In this document: positions 56,001-64,000 of the stretch, piece by piece
Layout of the letters: each line of letters opens with the position of its first letter
How positions within the stretch are numbered: position 1 is the first letter of the stretch
Origin: DATENM01 sp045807765
Lineage (GTDB): Bacteria > Acidobacteriota > Blastocatellia > UBA7656
Direction of reading: 5' to 3'
Length of the DNA stretch: 64,000 nucleotides
NCBI GenBank assembly: GCA_045807765.1
Contig: JBJMGU010000271.1
Coordinates: 14,912-78,911, forward strand
Notes under the pieces: model-generated
Databases searched by the model: none
Seen by the model: the letters and a program-made list of their open reading frames with translations, nothing else
Told to the model about the DNA's origin: nothing
Program-made: the position numbers and the translations under genes

Positions 56001-56123
56001 GCGATGCAGCAGGAACTGGCGCCGTTCGGCATCAAAGTGCAGATTGTCGAAGTGCTCCTCGGTGATCTGCCCCAGCGGCGCGAATTCGCTCAGGCCGGCA
56101 TTAGCGAACAGAATGTCGAGGCG
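56001..56123. pseudogene. Two opposite-facing fragments of a short-chain dehydrogenase gene
   Basis: Minus-strand bases 56123-56043 encode RLDILFANAGLSEFAPLGQI and TEEHFDN, the SDR core with the NAG motif. Plus-strand bases 56001-56051 encode AMQQELAPFGIKVQIVE, which matches the later SDR segment before the PG motif. They meet in opposite orientation and share ATTGTCGAA at 56043-56051. This looks like the scar of an inversion with deletion. Neither part can make a working enzyme. Confidence 0.5.
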
Positions 56124-56266
56124 GCTATTGACGCGCGTAGAAGTCCACGCCAGAATAGCTCGTCGTCGGCACCTCCTGCGCCATCTCATGCGCCAAGTCG
56201 GTTTATTGTAACGCGCTCGTGAGATGGAGGAACCTGCTTCAGTCAGCTCACAATCGATTTCTTATT

Positions 56267-58186
56267 ATGGATTCTAAGCACCAGCAGCGAAGCAAGCCTC
56301 GGCAAGCGCACGAACTCGGCATGGACCAGCCCATCTCTCGGCGCGACTTTCTCAATTCAACCCTGTTGGCCTCGGGCAGCATTCTCCTCGGCGCGGCTCA
56401 CCCGGTCGACTTACTCGCTCAGCGGCGAGACGTCTGGGATGGCTACAGCGGCATTGGTGACTACGCCCATGCCAACGGCAACACTTTTGATGTTTTAACC
56501 GAAGGTCACAAGATCCGTGACCGCAGCTATGAACCGATTCCTTCGGCAGAGATCGAGCAGGTCGGGGCCTTTGATTGTGTCGTCGTTGGTGGCGGCATTA
56601 GTGGCTTAGCTGCCGCACTCTTCTTTAAGCGTCGAGCCGCTTCCGGGTTCACCTGCCTGATCCTTGAGAATCACCCCATCTTCGGCGGCCTGGCGCGCCG
56701 CAACGAGTTTATGGTTGACGGCCAGCGCCTCATCAGCCATCAGGCGTCGGCCATGTTCTTTCCACCTCTGCCCGGCACCTTTCTCGCAGAATTCTATCCT
56801 TCGATTGGCATCAATCACAGCACGTTTGAATATCAAAAATGGGCTGGTCCTGCCCCTAAAATCGCCGTCGGTATGACGCCCTATTTCGAGGGCGGACGCA
56901 ATTCCGCCTTCTACTTCGGCCCGCGGTTCGGGCAGAAGTCGGGCATGCTACTTACCGACCCCTGGGGAAAGCAGCTCGCTGGAGCCCCCATCTCTGAGCA
57001 GGCCCGCCGCGACTTATTATCTATGGCTGACGACCGGCGGACGGCTACGAAACCTCAGCCGAAGCAGCACGGCGACGCGGTCTCGCGACAACTCGACCGC
57101 ATCACGCTTGAGCAGCATCTGATCGAGGAATACGGGATCAGCCGAGAGACCGTGCGCACCTTTCTATCGCCGGTTACGGGTGGTGGCTCTGGGATCGGGG
57201 CGGATGCGCTCTCGGCCTACGCTGACTACGCGGCAGATGTCCTGTTGCCCTGGGAGTATGCCAGGGGCGCGCAGATGTTTCCTGGTGAGAATACCGGAGT
57301 AGCGCGCCATATCATCAAGTCGCTTATCCCTGAAGCGATCCCCGGCCCGAACACACCTGCCAATGTTTGCCGCAGGAGGGTGAACTTCAGCGCGCTTGAC
57401 CGCCCGGGCCAGCCCGTTCGCGTCCGCACCCATTGCACCGTCATCTCCGTGCGACACGAAGGCGCGCCCGAGATTGCGGATCAGGTGAGAGTGGTTTACA
57501 GCCAGGGCGGGAAGCTCTACAGCATCCTGGCGCGGACGGTGATTATGGCGGGCGGAAGCTGGACATCACAACACGTCGTAAAGGATCTGCCGACATCACA
57601 TCAAGAGGCTTACGCTGAATTTCATCGGTCGCCGTGCCTGGTGGCGAATGTGGCGGTGCGGAACTGGCGCTTTCTCTATCGGCTCGGCATCTCCGAGTGC
57701 CGTTGGTTTGAAGGCTTCGGCAATTATACGGCGATTCGCAAGATCGCCACCTTCGGGCCGGTCGCGCCGACGATTTCACCGGACTCACCGGTTGTGCTAA
57801 CGCTGAAGGTCTTGTTCTCTTATCCCGGTGAGCCGCTCAAGCAGCAGGTTGCAAAGGGCCGCGCCGAATTGCTCAGCACGCCTTTTCGCGACTACGAGCG
57901 CCGCATCCGCCAGCAGTTCACGGCGATGTTCGGCCCTGCTGGATTCGACGCCCGCCGTGACATTGCCGGCATCATCCTGAACCGGTGGGGACACGCTTAT
58001 CTGAGCCCGCAACCGGGGTTTTTCTTTGGCAAGGAGGGCAAAGCGGCACCGGGAGAAGTCTTGCGCAATCATCCGGTGGGTCGCATTGCCTTTGCCAACT
58101 CTGATGTCACAGGGATTATGGACCACCGGGCGTCAATCCTGGAAGCAAGCCGAGCGGTGAATCAGGTGCTGAAACGCTTAGCATAA
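56267..58186 (+). CDS. Tat-exported FAD/NAD(P)-binding oxidoreductase
   Basis: A 639-residue protein starting at ATG 56267 (or 56321). The N-terminus holds a Tat motif, SRRDFLNSTLLASGSILLGA. The dinucleotide-binding Rossmann motif is VVVGGGISGLAAALFF near residue 110, followed by LILENHPIFGGLARRNEFM as in amine-oxidase-like flavoproteins. The C-terminal FAD closing motif is FANSDVTGIMDHRASILEAS. It is probably periplasmic, and its substrate is unknown. The long insertions between motifs do not match a named enzyme for me. It follows a remnant of an SDR gene. Confidence 0.85.
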   Translation: MDSKHQQRSKPRQAHELGMDQPISRRDFLNSTLLASGSILLGAAHPVDLLAQRRDVWDGYSGIGDYAHANGNTFDVLTEGHKIRDRSYEPIPSAEIEQVGAFDCVVVGGGISGLAAALFFKRRAASGFTCLILENHPIFGGLARRNEFMVDGQRLISHQASAMFFPPLPGTFLAEFYPSIGINHSTFEYQKWAGPAPKIAVGMTPYFEGGRNSAFYFGPRFGQKSGMLLTDPWGKQLAGAPISEQARRDLLSMADDRRTATKPQPKQHGDAVSRQLDRITLEQHLIEEYGISRETVRTFLSPVTGGGSGIGADALSAYADYAADVLLPWEYARGAQMFPGENTGVARHIIKSLIPEAIPGPNTPANVCRRRVNFSALDRPGQPVRVRTHCTVISVRHEGAPEIADQVRVVYSQGGKLYSILARTVIMAGGSWTSQHVVKDLPTSHQEAYAEFHRSPCLVANVAVRNWRFLYRLGISECRWFEGFGNYTAIRKIATFGPVAPTISPDSPVVLTLKVLFSYPGEPLKQQVAKGRAELLSTPFRDYERRIRQQFTAMFGPAGFDARRDIAGIILNRWGHAYLSPQPGFFFGKEGKAAPGEVLRNHPVGRIAFANSDVTGIMDHRASILEASRAVNQVLKRLA

Positions 58187-58305
58187 GCGAGTCAACCCAA
58201 CCATCTGCGTCGGTCATTCCAACATGACCGCACCTCTTAGGCAGCAGAGAGGTTCACGCTTAGACCTTTCCTGATATTATTTGTAAAGATCATAAGGAGT
58301 TTCTC

Positions 58306-59049
58306 ATGCGTCACTTTTTATCCTCTATAATCTATCGCTCTGTAATTGTATTTTTAATCTATCTGCTGTTGGGCGGCGTGGGCGCTGCTCAAAATGCCCG
58401 GCTGACGCGGCAATCCCGCCAACAGCCGGCACCATTGAATCAGGCCGATCAGCCTAAGCGAATCAACCGCCCGACCAGCAACCCCTATAAAGGTAAGCTC
58501 TCGATCTTTGAGGACCCGAAACGCGCCGAGAGGCTACAAATTGATCGGGTCATGGACATGCTTGGGATAAAGGAAGGCAAGGGTGTAGCCGACATCGGTG
58601 CCGGCGGGGGCTGGTTTACCGTCCGTGCGGCGGCCCGCGTCGGCAGCAGCGGCATCGTCTACGCGGTGGAGATCAATCCAGATTTCTTAGAGTACATCAG
58701 GAAGCGTGCTGCGGCTGAAGGCTTGTCCAACATCCGAACCGTGCCGGGCAAGGAAGATGACCCAATGCTATCGCCGCAGAGCGTAGACGCCGTGCTGATG
58801 TTGAAGGCATACCACGAGATTGCGCAACCCATTCTCCTTCTCAGTCACCTACAAAATGCGATGAGACCCGGTGCCTTGCTCGGCATCATCGACAAGAATG
58901 GAAAGGGCGATGATCACGGAATAGATAGCCGCACGGTCATCAAGGAGGTGGAGCAGGCAGGCTTCTCGCTCATTGAGCAGTATGATTTCGTCAAGCCGGA
59001 TGGCATGGACTACTTCCTGGTATTTAAGCGGCGCGCTGGTTCGGGGTAA
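58306..59049 (+). CDS. Class I SAM-dependent methyltransferase with signal peptide
   Basis: A 247-residue protein. An export signal is evident (IIYRSVIVFLIYLLLGGVGA) ending near residue 28. The methyltransferase domain (about 60-240) has VADIGAGGGWFTVRAAARVG as the SAM-binding loop and VYAVEINPDFLEYI as motif II; LLGIIDKNGKG lies later. AAGGAG precedes the ATG. SAM is not expected outside the cytoplasm, so an exported methyltransferase is odd; either the signal is retained as an anchor or the protein has another role. Confidence 0.85.
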   Translation: MRHFLSSIIYRSVIVFLIYLLLGGVGAAQNARLTRQSRQQPAPLNQADQPKRINRPTSNPYKGKLSIFEDPKRAERLQIDRVMDMLGIKEGKGVADIGAGGGWFTVRAAARVGSSGIVYAVEINPDFLEYIRKRAAAEGLSNIRTVPGKEDDPMLSPQSVDAVLMLKAYHEIAQPILLLSHLQNAMRPGALLGIIDKNGKGDDHGIDSRTVIKEVEQAGFSLIEQYDFVKPDGMDYFLVFKRRAGSG

Positions 59050-59152
59050 ACCGCTGTTTAAGAATCTCCCTTCTTTTAGACACCAAATCTTAAGCTAGTA
59101 AGTTCAATAATTGCAGCAGTTTCCCTGAATCTTGCGCTGGTATATTTAGTTC

Positions 59153-59181
59153 TTGACAATTTAATTAGCTTGGTTAATAAT
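59153..59181 (+). promoter_or_regulatory. Candidate promoter of the MarR gene
   Basis: TTGACA at 59153-59158 is a perfect -35; TAATAA at 59175-59180 is a -10-like hexamer, 16 bases on. The region is very AT-rich compared with its surroundings and holds TTAATTA-type near-palindromes, so the MarR protein could bind its own promoter. The start codon at 59199 has no clear ribosome site. Confidence 0.5.
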
Positions 59182-59198
59182 TATAAAGCCTAATTGAT

Positions 59199-59639
59199 AT
59201 GGATAACAATCATCGCGTCCAGACGGCTTTGTTGGGCCTCCTCAAACCCATCCGCAAGGATGTTGAAAGGCGCCTCGTCTCTACCGGCCAGGGCCTGACG
59301 ATGCTGCAGTGCGGCATACTGCGCCATTTGGAAAACGGTAGCCTAACCATTAATGAACTGGCTCGGCTGATGATGATCAAACCGCCGTCACTTGTTGCGG
59401 TCGTTGACGCACTGGAACGGGATGGTTATTTACAACGTAAGACTGATCCGAAGGATAGGCGGCGCACACCGCTGCATATCACTCCTAAAGGCGAAGCGCT
59501 GTTAGAGAAGGTCCCATTTTGTGCCGAGACCGACGTGTTGTCGGTTGCGCTGGATCGCTTAGGAGAAGACAAAGCGAAGCAACTGGCGAAGCTGTTAGAG
59601 GAATTGGCCACCCAGGTCGTAGAAGCTGGCCGGCAATAG
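59199..59639 (+). CDS. MarR family transcriptional regulator
   Basis: A 146-residue winged-helix regulator. QGLTMLQCGILRHLENGSLT and NELARLMMIKPPSLVAVVDA form the DNA-recognition helices, and LERDGYLQRKTDPKDRRRTP is the beta-wing with the conserved Asp-Arg-Arg. Family members repress transport or stress genes and respond to small aromatic ligands. It is preceded by a candidate promoter and followed by the lytic transglycosylase gene 46 bases on. Confidence 0.93.
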   Translation: MDNNHRVQTALLGLLKPIRKDVERRLVSTGQGLTMLQCGILRHLENGSLTINELARLMMIKPPSLVAVVDALERDGYLQRKTDPKDRRRTPLHITPKGEALLEKVPFCAETDVLSVALDRLGEDKAKQLAKLLEELATQVVEAGRQ

Positions 59640-59685
59640 CCTTCTCAAGAGTTCAGATACGGGCAAGGAAGTTGGGTCGGATATT

Positions 59686-60561
59686 ATGGAATATATCAAG
59701 ATGCAAAAAAGTAGGATGCTGGTCATTGTCTTGTTCATAGCCTCTATCGCGGCATCGGCGCAGGCACAAGCTATCAATGCAACTGATACCCGCACGCTAT
59801 CTGGTAAATCCCAGAATCAGGTGGCAAGTGGAGGGACGCAGCTCAAGGAAGGCGCCGCCACCGCTGCCGAGCAGTACCAGTCCAGCTTAAAAGAGCTCGC
59901 CGCCTCGTATGAGGACAGCCTTAAGAGGCTGAGCGAGCAGAACGCGAAGGTCAAAGAGCTTTTCGACAAGGGATTGGTATCGCGTCGCGAGGTCGAGCAG
60001 AGTGATAGCTCTGTGGCTGAGGCCCGCGCGAAAGTAGAGGGTGTCCAGAAAGAAATTGCTGCGGCCAAGGCTGAGCCGCTAAGAGGTGTGGCCGACGCCG
60101 GCCTGCTAAACACGCAAGCCACCAACGTTGCGTGGAGTACAGGGAATGTACAATTAGATGAGTTGATCCGCACCAATGGTAAGCGTTACGGCGTCGATCC
60201 CTACTTGATCTACTGTGTGATGAGTCAGGAATCGAACTTCCGCACCACGGCGGTCAGTGGCAAAGGCGCTCAAGGACTGATGCAACTGATGCCGGATACC
60301 GCCTCTCGTTATGGCGTGACTAATCCCTATGACCCGACCCAGAATATCAAGGCGGGCACCCGCTACCTGAAAGACTTGCTGACCCTGTTCGGCGGGAAGG
60401 TGGAGTTGGTGTTAGCGGCCTATAACGCTGGCGAAGGAACGGTGATGAAGTATGGGAACCGCGTGCCGCCCTACGAAGAGACGAAGTATTACGTCCGCAG
60501 CATTACCGCCAGATATACCGGCAGCGGCCGGCGCACGTCGGCAGCGAAGACAACACTTTAA
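59686..60561 (+). CDS. Lytic transglycosylase (SLT domain) with coiled-coil N-terminus
   Basis: A 291-residue exported protein with a signal peptide (LVIVLFIASIAASAQA). Residues about 50-135 are a coiled coil (YQSSLKELAASYEDSLKRL). The SLT domain (about 160-280) has the catalytic Glu in YCVMSQESNFRTTAVSGKGA and the LMQLMPDTASRYGV and AYNAGEG motifs. It cleaves peptidoglycan with 1,6-anhydro ring formation. The coiled coil resembles TolC/HlyD-like adaptor helices, so the enzyme may be part of an envelope complex. ATG 59701 is an alternative start. Confidence 0.92.
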   Translation: MEYIKMQKSRMLVIVLFIASIAASAQAQAINATDTRTLSGKSQNQVASGGTQLKEGAATAAEQYQSSLKELAASYEDSLKRLSEQNAKVKELFDKGLVSRREVEQSDSSVAEARAKVEGVQKEIAAAKAEPLRGVADAGLLNTQATNVAWSTGNVQLDELIRTNGKRYGVDPYLIYCVMSQESNFRTTAVSGKGAQGLMQLMPDTASRYGVTNPYDPTQNIKAGTRYLKDLLTLFGGKVELVLAAYNAGEGTVMKYGNRVPPYEETKYYVRSITARYTGSGRRTSAAKTTL

Positions 60562-60771
60562 CCACAAGGGTGGGATATTTTCAGTTGAAAGAAATGGAGC
60601 ATCTACTTCCACGAAGGTGTCAGATCGAATGTGTAAATGAGTTCTGGTCAATCCCTCCCAGCGGCACTCTGCCTTCAAAGATGACCGCGAACTGATTCAC
60701 CGCCGCGCTCCAGAACTGGGAGCGCTCCTCGCGCCCAGTTTTCCCAGCGGTTGAATCTGAAAATGCGACGG

Positions 60772-61236
60772 TTAGCTGATGCGAATGCAAGTGAACCCCT
60801 CGGCCCCGGCTGCATTCAGCAGGTCGCCATCGCACCCCACAAACACTCGCCCTCGCGGATGGTTCCCGCACCACTCCAGCGCCGCCGCCAGTTGCAGCGC
60901 GTCTGACGCCCTCAACTTGTGCCTTGCCAGTAACCGCTCGGCCATCTCGCGTACCGATTCGCTCGGTTCGATCTCATCCCACCTGGCGCGGAGTTGATTG
61001 AGCCGGTCAATGGTTTGCGAGACTTCGGCATCGATCAGTTTTCCTTCTCGTTTCAGCCGGTGGAATCCGCTTGTTGCCTCTACGCTCGTGCCCCACCAGA
61101 CGGCTAAGCGATACGTTCGCGACGCCTGCCTAATCTTGGCGCTTTGGCGCTGCATGGCACACAGCGGCAGGACCGCGCTAGTGTCCCAGAACGCGTAGGG
61201 CAAACTCTGCGCTGCCCGCTGGCGCTTAGTCTTCAC
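60772..61236 (-). CDS. PIN-domain toxin (VapC-like), GTG start
   Basis: A 154-residue PIN protein. YAFWDTSAVLPLC supplies the first Asp, RASDALQLAAALEW the fourth-helix Asp and VFVGCDGDLLNAA the last acidic residues. I start at GTG 61236, which overlaps the end of the antitoxin gene by 11 bases (GTGAAGACTAA), the standard coupling. The frame stays open upstream but overlaps the antitoxin. Expected to cleave RNA. Confidence 0.85.
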   Translation of the reverse strand: MKTKRQRAAQSLPYAFWDTSAVLPLCAMQRQSAKIRQASRTYRLAVWWGTSVEATSGFHRLKREGKLIDAEVSQTIDRLNQLRARWDEIEPSESVREMAERLLARHKLRASDALQLAAALEWCGNHPRGRVFVGCDGDLLNAAGAEGFTCIRIS

Positions 61237-61513
61237 GCCGATCCTCGTTGACCATGTGTCGAATATCGTCCAGGGACACCTTCGGTGCGGGCATATTCCA
61301 AAACGAATCGTCGAGCGGCTCCCCGCTACCAAGTCGAATTTTCCCTTCCGCCGCAAGCCTCAGCCGCTCCGTCTCATAGTCATCAGCCCGCAGCGGTACG
61401 ATCCGCGCAATCGGCACATTGCGATCCCGCACTAAAAGCTCCTGCCCGGCTTTGACCTCATTGAGATAAGCGCTGAGGCGGTTCTTCAATTCAGCAATAT
61501 TGACGGTCCTCAT
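61226..61513 (-). CDS. Phd/YefM-type antitoxin
   Basis: A 95-residue antitoxin: MRTVNIAELKNRLSAYLNEV and LLVRDRNVPIARIVPLRADD are classical Phd/YefM DNA-binding sequence. The acidic C-terminal tail (FWNMPAPKVSLDDIRHMVNE) should wrap the toxin. It overlaps the PIN gene and forms a complete pair with it, likely autoregulated through its own promoter. Confidence 0.93.
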   Translation of the reverse strand: MRTVNIAELKNRLSAYLNEVKAGQELLVRDRNVPIARIVPLRADDYETERLRLAAEGKIRLGSGEPLDDSFWNMPAPKVSLDDIRHMVNEDRRED

Positions 61514-61803
61514 ATCCGCTCCTGGTTGGCTTGATAAAAATGATATGGCTATTATAGCTACGACCTTGTCAATCGTCCACGACAGTTGGCCGTTCGGGGT
61601 TTTTCACCTTATGAATATTTCGACTTTGGCTGCCAAGACGATTTCCCATCCTGGCGTAGGCATAGGCCGGAAACTTTCCGGCAGCGTCTATTGTTTGGGG
61701 TTTTAGCTTGCCGGTACTGAGGGAATAAAGGCAGATATGAAGGTTCAATCAGAGTCTTTGAACCTTTGCCTGGCTGTGCTTGAAGGGGTTTCAGGTGGAG
61801 TGT

Positions 61804-61953
61804 ATGAGCGAACGTGTTCCTATCGAAGTGTCTGATCAATTAGCACGTCGCGCCGCCGTCGCCGCACAGCCCCGTCGGCGGGTCGAGGACGTATTCTGGA
61901 CTCAGTCGTTAATGAAAGCCCGTAGACCCACACCAAACTATGCCGCTGATTAG
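61804..61953 (+). pseudogene. Truncated antitoxin-like reading frame, 49 residues
   Basis: Reads MSERVPIEVSDQLARRAAVA then AAQPRRRVEDVFWTQ, ending with TAG. The start resembles small helical antitoxins whose full form continues RRVEDVLxxW. The frame leaves the expected sequence after VEDVF, so I regard it as a truncated or frameshifted remnant. It lies in TA-rich, more AT-rich DNA. Confidence 0.35.
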
Positions 61954-62041
61954 CTCACGACGAGGGAATGACAAACTTTGACATTTTCTGTGGTTTTGCT
62001 ATAGCCAGGCTGGTCGGACATCCACCACATTTTTAAGGACT

Positions 62042-62362
62042 ATGAGTATGAATGTTTCACTCACACCGGAACTTGAAAAGCTCGTGAATGAAAAGGTAAA
62101 AAGCGGCCGGTATACCTCCGCCAGTGAGGTTGTCCGCGAAGGGCTGCGCTTGATCCAGGAGCAAGATGAACTGCGCAAGATTAAGCTGCAAATGCTCAGG
62201 CAAGAGATTGCCAAAGGCGTCGAGCAACTGGATAGAGGAGAGGTCATTGCAGGCGATCAAGTATTTGCAGAACTCAAGAAGCGAAATAAGGCCCTATCTT
62301 CTATCGCATCATCAAAGGTGGAGTTGAGACGCCAGGGTGTTGCACGGCGCAAGGGATATTAA
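62042..62362 (+). CDS. ParD-like ribbon-helix-helix antitoxin
   Basis: A 106-residue protein: MSMNVSLTPELEKLVNEKVK and SGRYTSASEVVREGLRLIQE are the ribbon-helix-helix of ParD-type antitoxins. The following helical tail (KLQMLRQEIAKGVEQLDRGE) would contact a toxin. No intact ParE is present: the next frame is a different protein interrupted by the IS, so the toxin partner has been lost or was never there. Confidence 0.82.
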   Translation: MSMNVSLTPELEKLVNEKVKSGRYTSASEVVREGLRLIQEQDELRKIKLQMLRQEIAKGVEQLDRGEVIAGDQVFAELKKRNKALSSIASSKVELRRQGVARRKGY

Positions 62363-62389
62363 AACTATCCTGGTCGATGATGAGGCATA

Positions 62390-62537
62390 ATGAGAACCGA
62401 TAAGGAACCGCCTGCAATTGTGGATGACATGGAAGCAGAAGAACTGGCCTTGATTGCATCAGGTCAGATGACTCCGCCTCGTAAGAGAAAACTCCCAGAG
62501 GATTTTTGGAAAATGGGGCCGCGCCTTTCGATTACTA
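62390..62537 (+). pseudogene. Small gene truncated by the IS element
   Basis: About 49 native codons from ATG 62390 (MRTDKEPPAIVDDMEAEELA, then RKRKLPEDFWKMGPRLS) lead directly into the left IS end at 62538, after which the frame is IS sequence. The LPEDFWKM wording recalls small antitoxin proteins, but I cannot name a family. It follows the ParD-like gene by 27 bases. Confidence 0.5.
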
Positions 62538-63394
62538 AGAAGCTGTATGAGAAGTTGACTGCCAGCCAGGGGTATCAGGTAAGTCTTGGGTATGACAAAC
62601 CAGAACTACCCGACTAACCTGACTGACAGCCAGTGGCAGCTTATCAAAGATTTAATCCCGCCGGAAAAGCCCGGCGGTCGTCACCGTGAGTTGGATATGC
62701 GCCAAGTCTTTAATGCCATCTTCTACTTGGTTGATAATGGCAATAAGTGGCGCTCTCTGCCTCATGATTTTCCCAAGTGGCCCAGCGTCTATCACTACTT
62801 CCGACAGTGGCGGCGCGATGGCACTTGGCAGCGTATCCACGACACCCTGCGCTCACAGCTGCGCCAGCAAAGCGGTCGTCACAAGCACGCAACGGCGGAT
62901 TGCCTCGACAGTCAGAGTGTCAAAAGCGCCTCGCTGCCGGGCGTGCGCGGCTTTGACGCCCATAAGAACGTCAACGGACGCAAGCGCCATCTCCTGGTAG
63001 ACACGCTCGGCCTGCTGGTGCTGGTCGTCGTCACCGCGGCCAGTGTAGAAGACCGCGATGGCGCGAAGTTATTGCTGCGCCACCTGCGAGGCGTCGGCAA
63101 GAAGATGCGGCGCATCTGGGTAGGTGGCGCCTACCGGGGCGAATTGCTGAACTGGGCGGCGACACATTGCCGAGCAATCTTGCAACCGGTCTTGCGAAGC
63201 GACCAGAAGAAGGGCTTCGTGGTTTTGGCCAGGCGATGGGTGGTGGAGCGAACCTTTGGGTGGTTCAACCACGCCCGCCGATTGGGCAAAGACTATGAGG
63301 TGCTGACTGCGAGCAGCGAAGCCATGATTTACATTGCCATGACGCGCTTAATGCTTCGGCGCTTGGCTGCTGGCTAACTTTTCAAACAGCTTCT
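62538..63394 (+). mobile_element. IS5-family insertion sequence
   Basis: Terminal inverted repeats are visible: GAAGCTGTATGAGAAGTT at 62539-62556 against AACTTTTCAAACAGCTTC at 63376-63393 (16 of 18 positions match). The element is about 857 bp and holds one transposase gene. Flanking bases are CTA on the left and CAG on the right, so no clean target duplication is apparent, which suggests rearrangement after insertion. Confidence 0.75.
62592..63377 (+). CDS. IS5-family DDE transposase, one catalytic Asp replaced
   Basis: A 261-residue transposase starting at ATG 62592 (a TTG six bases upstream is in frame). The DUF4096-like N-terminal region NLTDSQWQLIKDLIPPEKPG is typical of this group. The first catalytic Asp is in CLDSQSVK. 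The motif normally WxDgAYxG reads IWVGGAYRGEL here, so the second Asp appears replaced by Gly. The Glu is kept in RRWVVERTFGWF. By family knowledge this copy should be inactive. Frame is otherwise intact. Confidence 0.88.
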   Translation: MTNQNYPTNLTDSQWQLIKDLIPPEKPGGRHRELDMRQVFNAIFYLVDNGNKWRSLPHDFPKWPSVYHYFRQWRRDGTWQRIHDTLRSQLRQQSGRHKHATADCLDSQSVKSASLPGVRGFDAHKNVNGRKRHLLVDTLGLLVLVVVTAASVEDRDGAKLLLRHLRGVGKKMRRIWVGGAYRGELLNWAATHCRAILQPVLRSDQKKGFVVLARRWVVERTFGWFNHARRLGKDYEVLTASSEAMIYIAMTRLMLRRLAAG

Positions 63395-63397
63395 CAG

Positions 63398-63562
63398 GCG
63401 AAGGCACAGACGGCGCATCTGCATCTGGGGCTGATGGCGCTATGCTTGACACAAGTGGCACTGCTTCAAGGGCAGACCGTCTACGCCTTCAAGCGCGAGT
63501 TATTTCAGCAACTCATCCCAACCGAACTCCCGTTCCTGGAACACTTTTGGGTCGCTATATAA
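63398..63562 (+). pseudogene. C-terminal fragment of another transposase
   Basis: Starting in frame at 63398, 54 codons read AKAQTAHLHLGLMALCLTQV and ALLQGQTVYAFKRELFQQLI, then PTELPFLEHFWVAI and TAA. The wording (helical, Leu/Gln-rich, ending EHFW) is typical of the C-termini of IS4/IS701-like transposases. No N-terminal part is present, and the IS5 element joins it directly on the left, so it is a remnant. Confidence 0.55.
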
Positions 63563-63750
63563 TTTTAATAGTAATTTAAATTATATAAAGCAGTAATCGA
63601 AAATCTTCACGCCTCCCACTTGCGTGGGAAATCGTGAAACGGGGAGAACGTCGCGCCAGGCCCCACTAGTATTTCATCTCACAAGATTTGATGGTTGCTC
63701 TTTGAATAAGGTATGGTCAGATGCAAATCTCAATCAGGGAGCTATCAGCC

Positions 63751-64000
63751 ATGCCTGCTAAAAAATACCACGTTGATTTGACAGATAGAGAGTGCACCAC
63801 CGTAGAACAAATGCTGCGGTGTGGAAAACATTCTGCGCGCAAATTGACCAGAGCGCGCATTCTGCTGAAAGCCGACTTCGGCCTGCGCGACGAAGATATT
63901 GCGCAAGATCTTGATACCTGTATCCCGACTGTCGAGCGGACCAGAAAACGCTTTGCCCAATTGAGGCTGGGATCGCTCGACGAACGACCTCGACCGGGAA
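63751..64000 (+). CDS. IS630-family transposase, N-terminal part (runs off the window)
   Basis: From ATG 63751 the frame reads MPAKKYHVDLTDRECTTVEQ and later RKLTRARILLKADFGLRDED, with the helix-turn-helix IAQDLDTCIPTVERTRKRFA and ERPRPG at the end. This is the first half of an IS630-type transposase; the DDE domain lies beyond the window. Bases 63600-63730 upstream hold a short hairpin (CCCACTTGCGTGGG) and presumably the left end of the element, but I cannot fix its terminal repeat. Confidence 0.8.
   Translation, partial: MPAKKYHVDLTDRECTTVEQMLRCGKHSARKLTRARILLKADFGLRDEDIAQDLDTCIPTVERTRKRFAQLRLGSLDERPRPG

Overview
The window is bacterial chromosome of high GC with compact, operon-style gene order. 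The gene set suggests Acidobacteriota, probably class Blastocatellia: a CadC-type winged-helix/TPR regulator, an Uma2 nuclease, a GH57/DUF3536 amylase-like protein next to a maltooligosyltrehalose synthase, and a complete group 1h [NiFe] hydrogenase locus. This placement is inference from gene content; there is no rRNA, tRNA or CRISPR array to confirm it.

Layout. 0-3.5 kb: glycogen/trehalose pair on the minus strand (treY, cut by the window edge, and a DUF3536 GH57 protein). 3.7-13.4 kb: Uma2 nuclease, RNase H-like protein, a two-gene TIR plus nSTAND-transmembrane-M15 peptidase unit, a CadC/TPR regulator, a secreted JAMM-like protein and a LysR regulator. 13.5-33 kb: mostly housekeeping and metabolic genes (MFS, VIT/VWA protein, purD, class A beta-lactamase-like hydrolase, a rhodanese with an in-frame TGA, split methylmalonyl-CoA mutase interrupted by a PIN toxin-antitoxin pair, ECF sigma/anti-sigma/Spy-like module, cupin, aldo-keto reductase, thioredoxin-like protein, esterase, ppdK). 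33.2-36.3 kb: a SIR2-NB-ARC-TPR protein of defence type, with lower GC and very recently duplicated TPR units. 37.6-52.4 kb: one long minus-strand locus holding a group 1h uptake hydrogenase (hhyS, hhyL), its maturation protease, all six hyp genes (hypA-F), and accessory genes (NifU-like, DUF5947-like, DUF6084-like, two unknowns, YceI, a GmhA-like isomerase, a tiny membrane protein). 53-61 kb: MFS transporter, B12-type radical SAM enzyme, Tat-exported FAD protein, exported methyltransferase, MarR regulator, lytic transglycosylase. 60.8-64 kb: an accessory zone of toxin-antitoxin genes, an antitoxin remnant, an IS5-type element with a mutated catalytic Asp, and pieces of two other transposases.

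How the genes work together. The hydrogenase locus is self-contained: structural subunits, Ni and Fe(CN)2CO insertion (HypABCDEF), protease and conserved accessory proteins, which points to energy harvest from low or atmospheric H2 during starvation. The TIR/nSTAND/M15 pair and the SIR2-STAND protein look like NTP-dependent immune or suicide modules; the first appears to couple a cytoplasmic NTPase to a periplasmic peptidoglycan hydrolase and is the best candidate here for an undescribed system. The rhodanese gene reads through a TGA exactly where I expect a conserved Cys, so it may be a selenoprotein.

Intergenic space is notable: at least eight gaps carry short perfect or near-perfect inverted repeats of several unrelated families.
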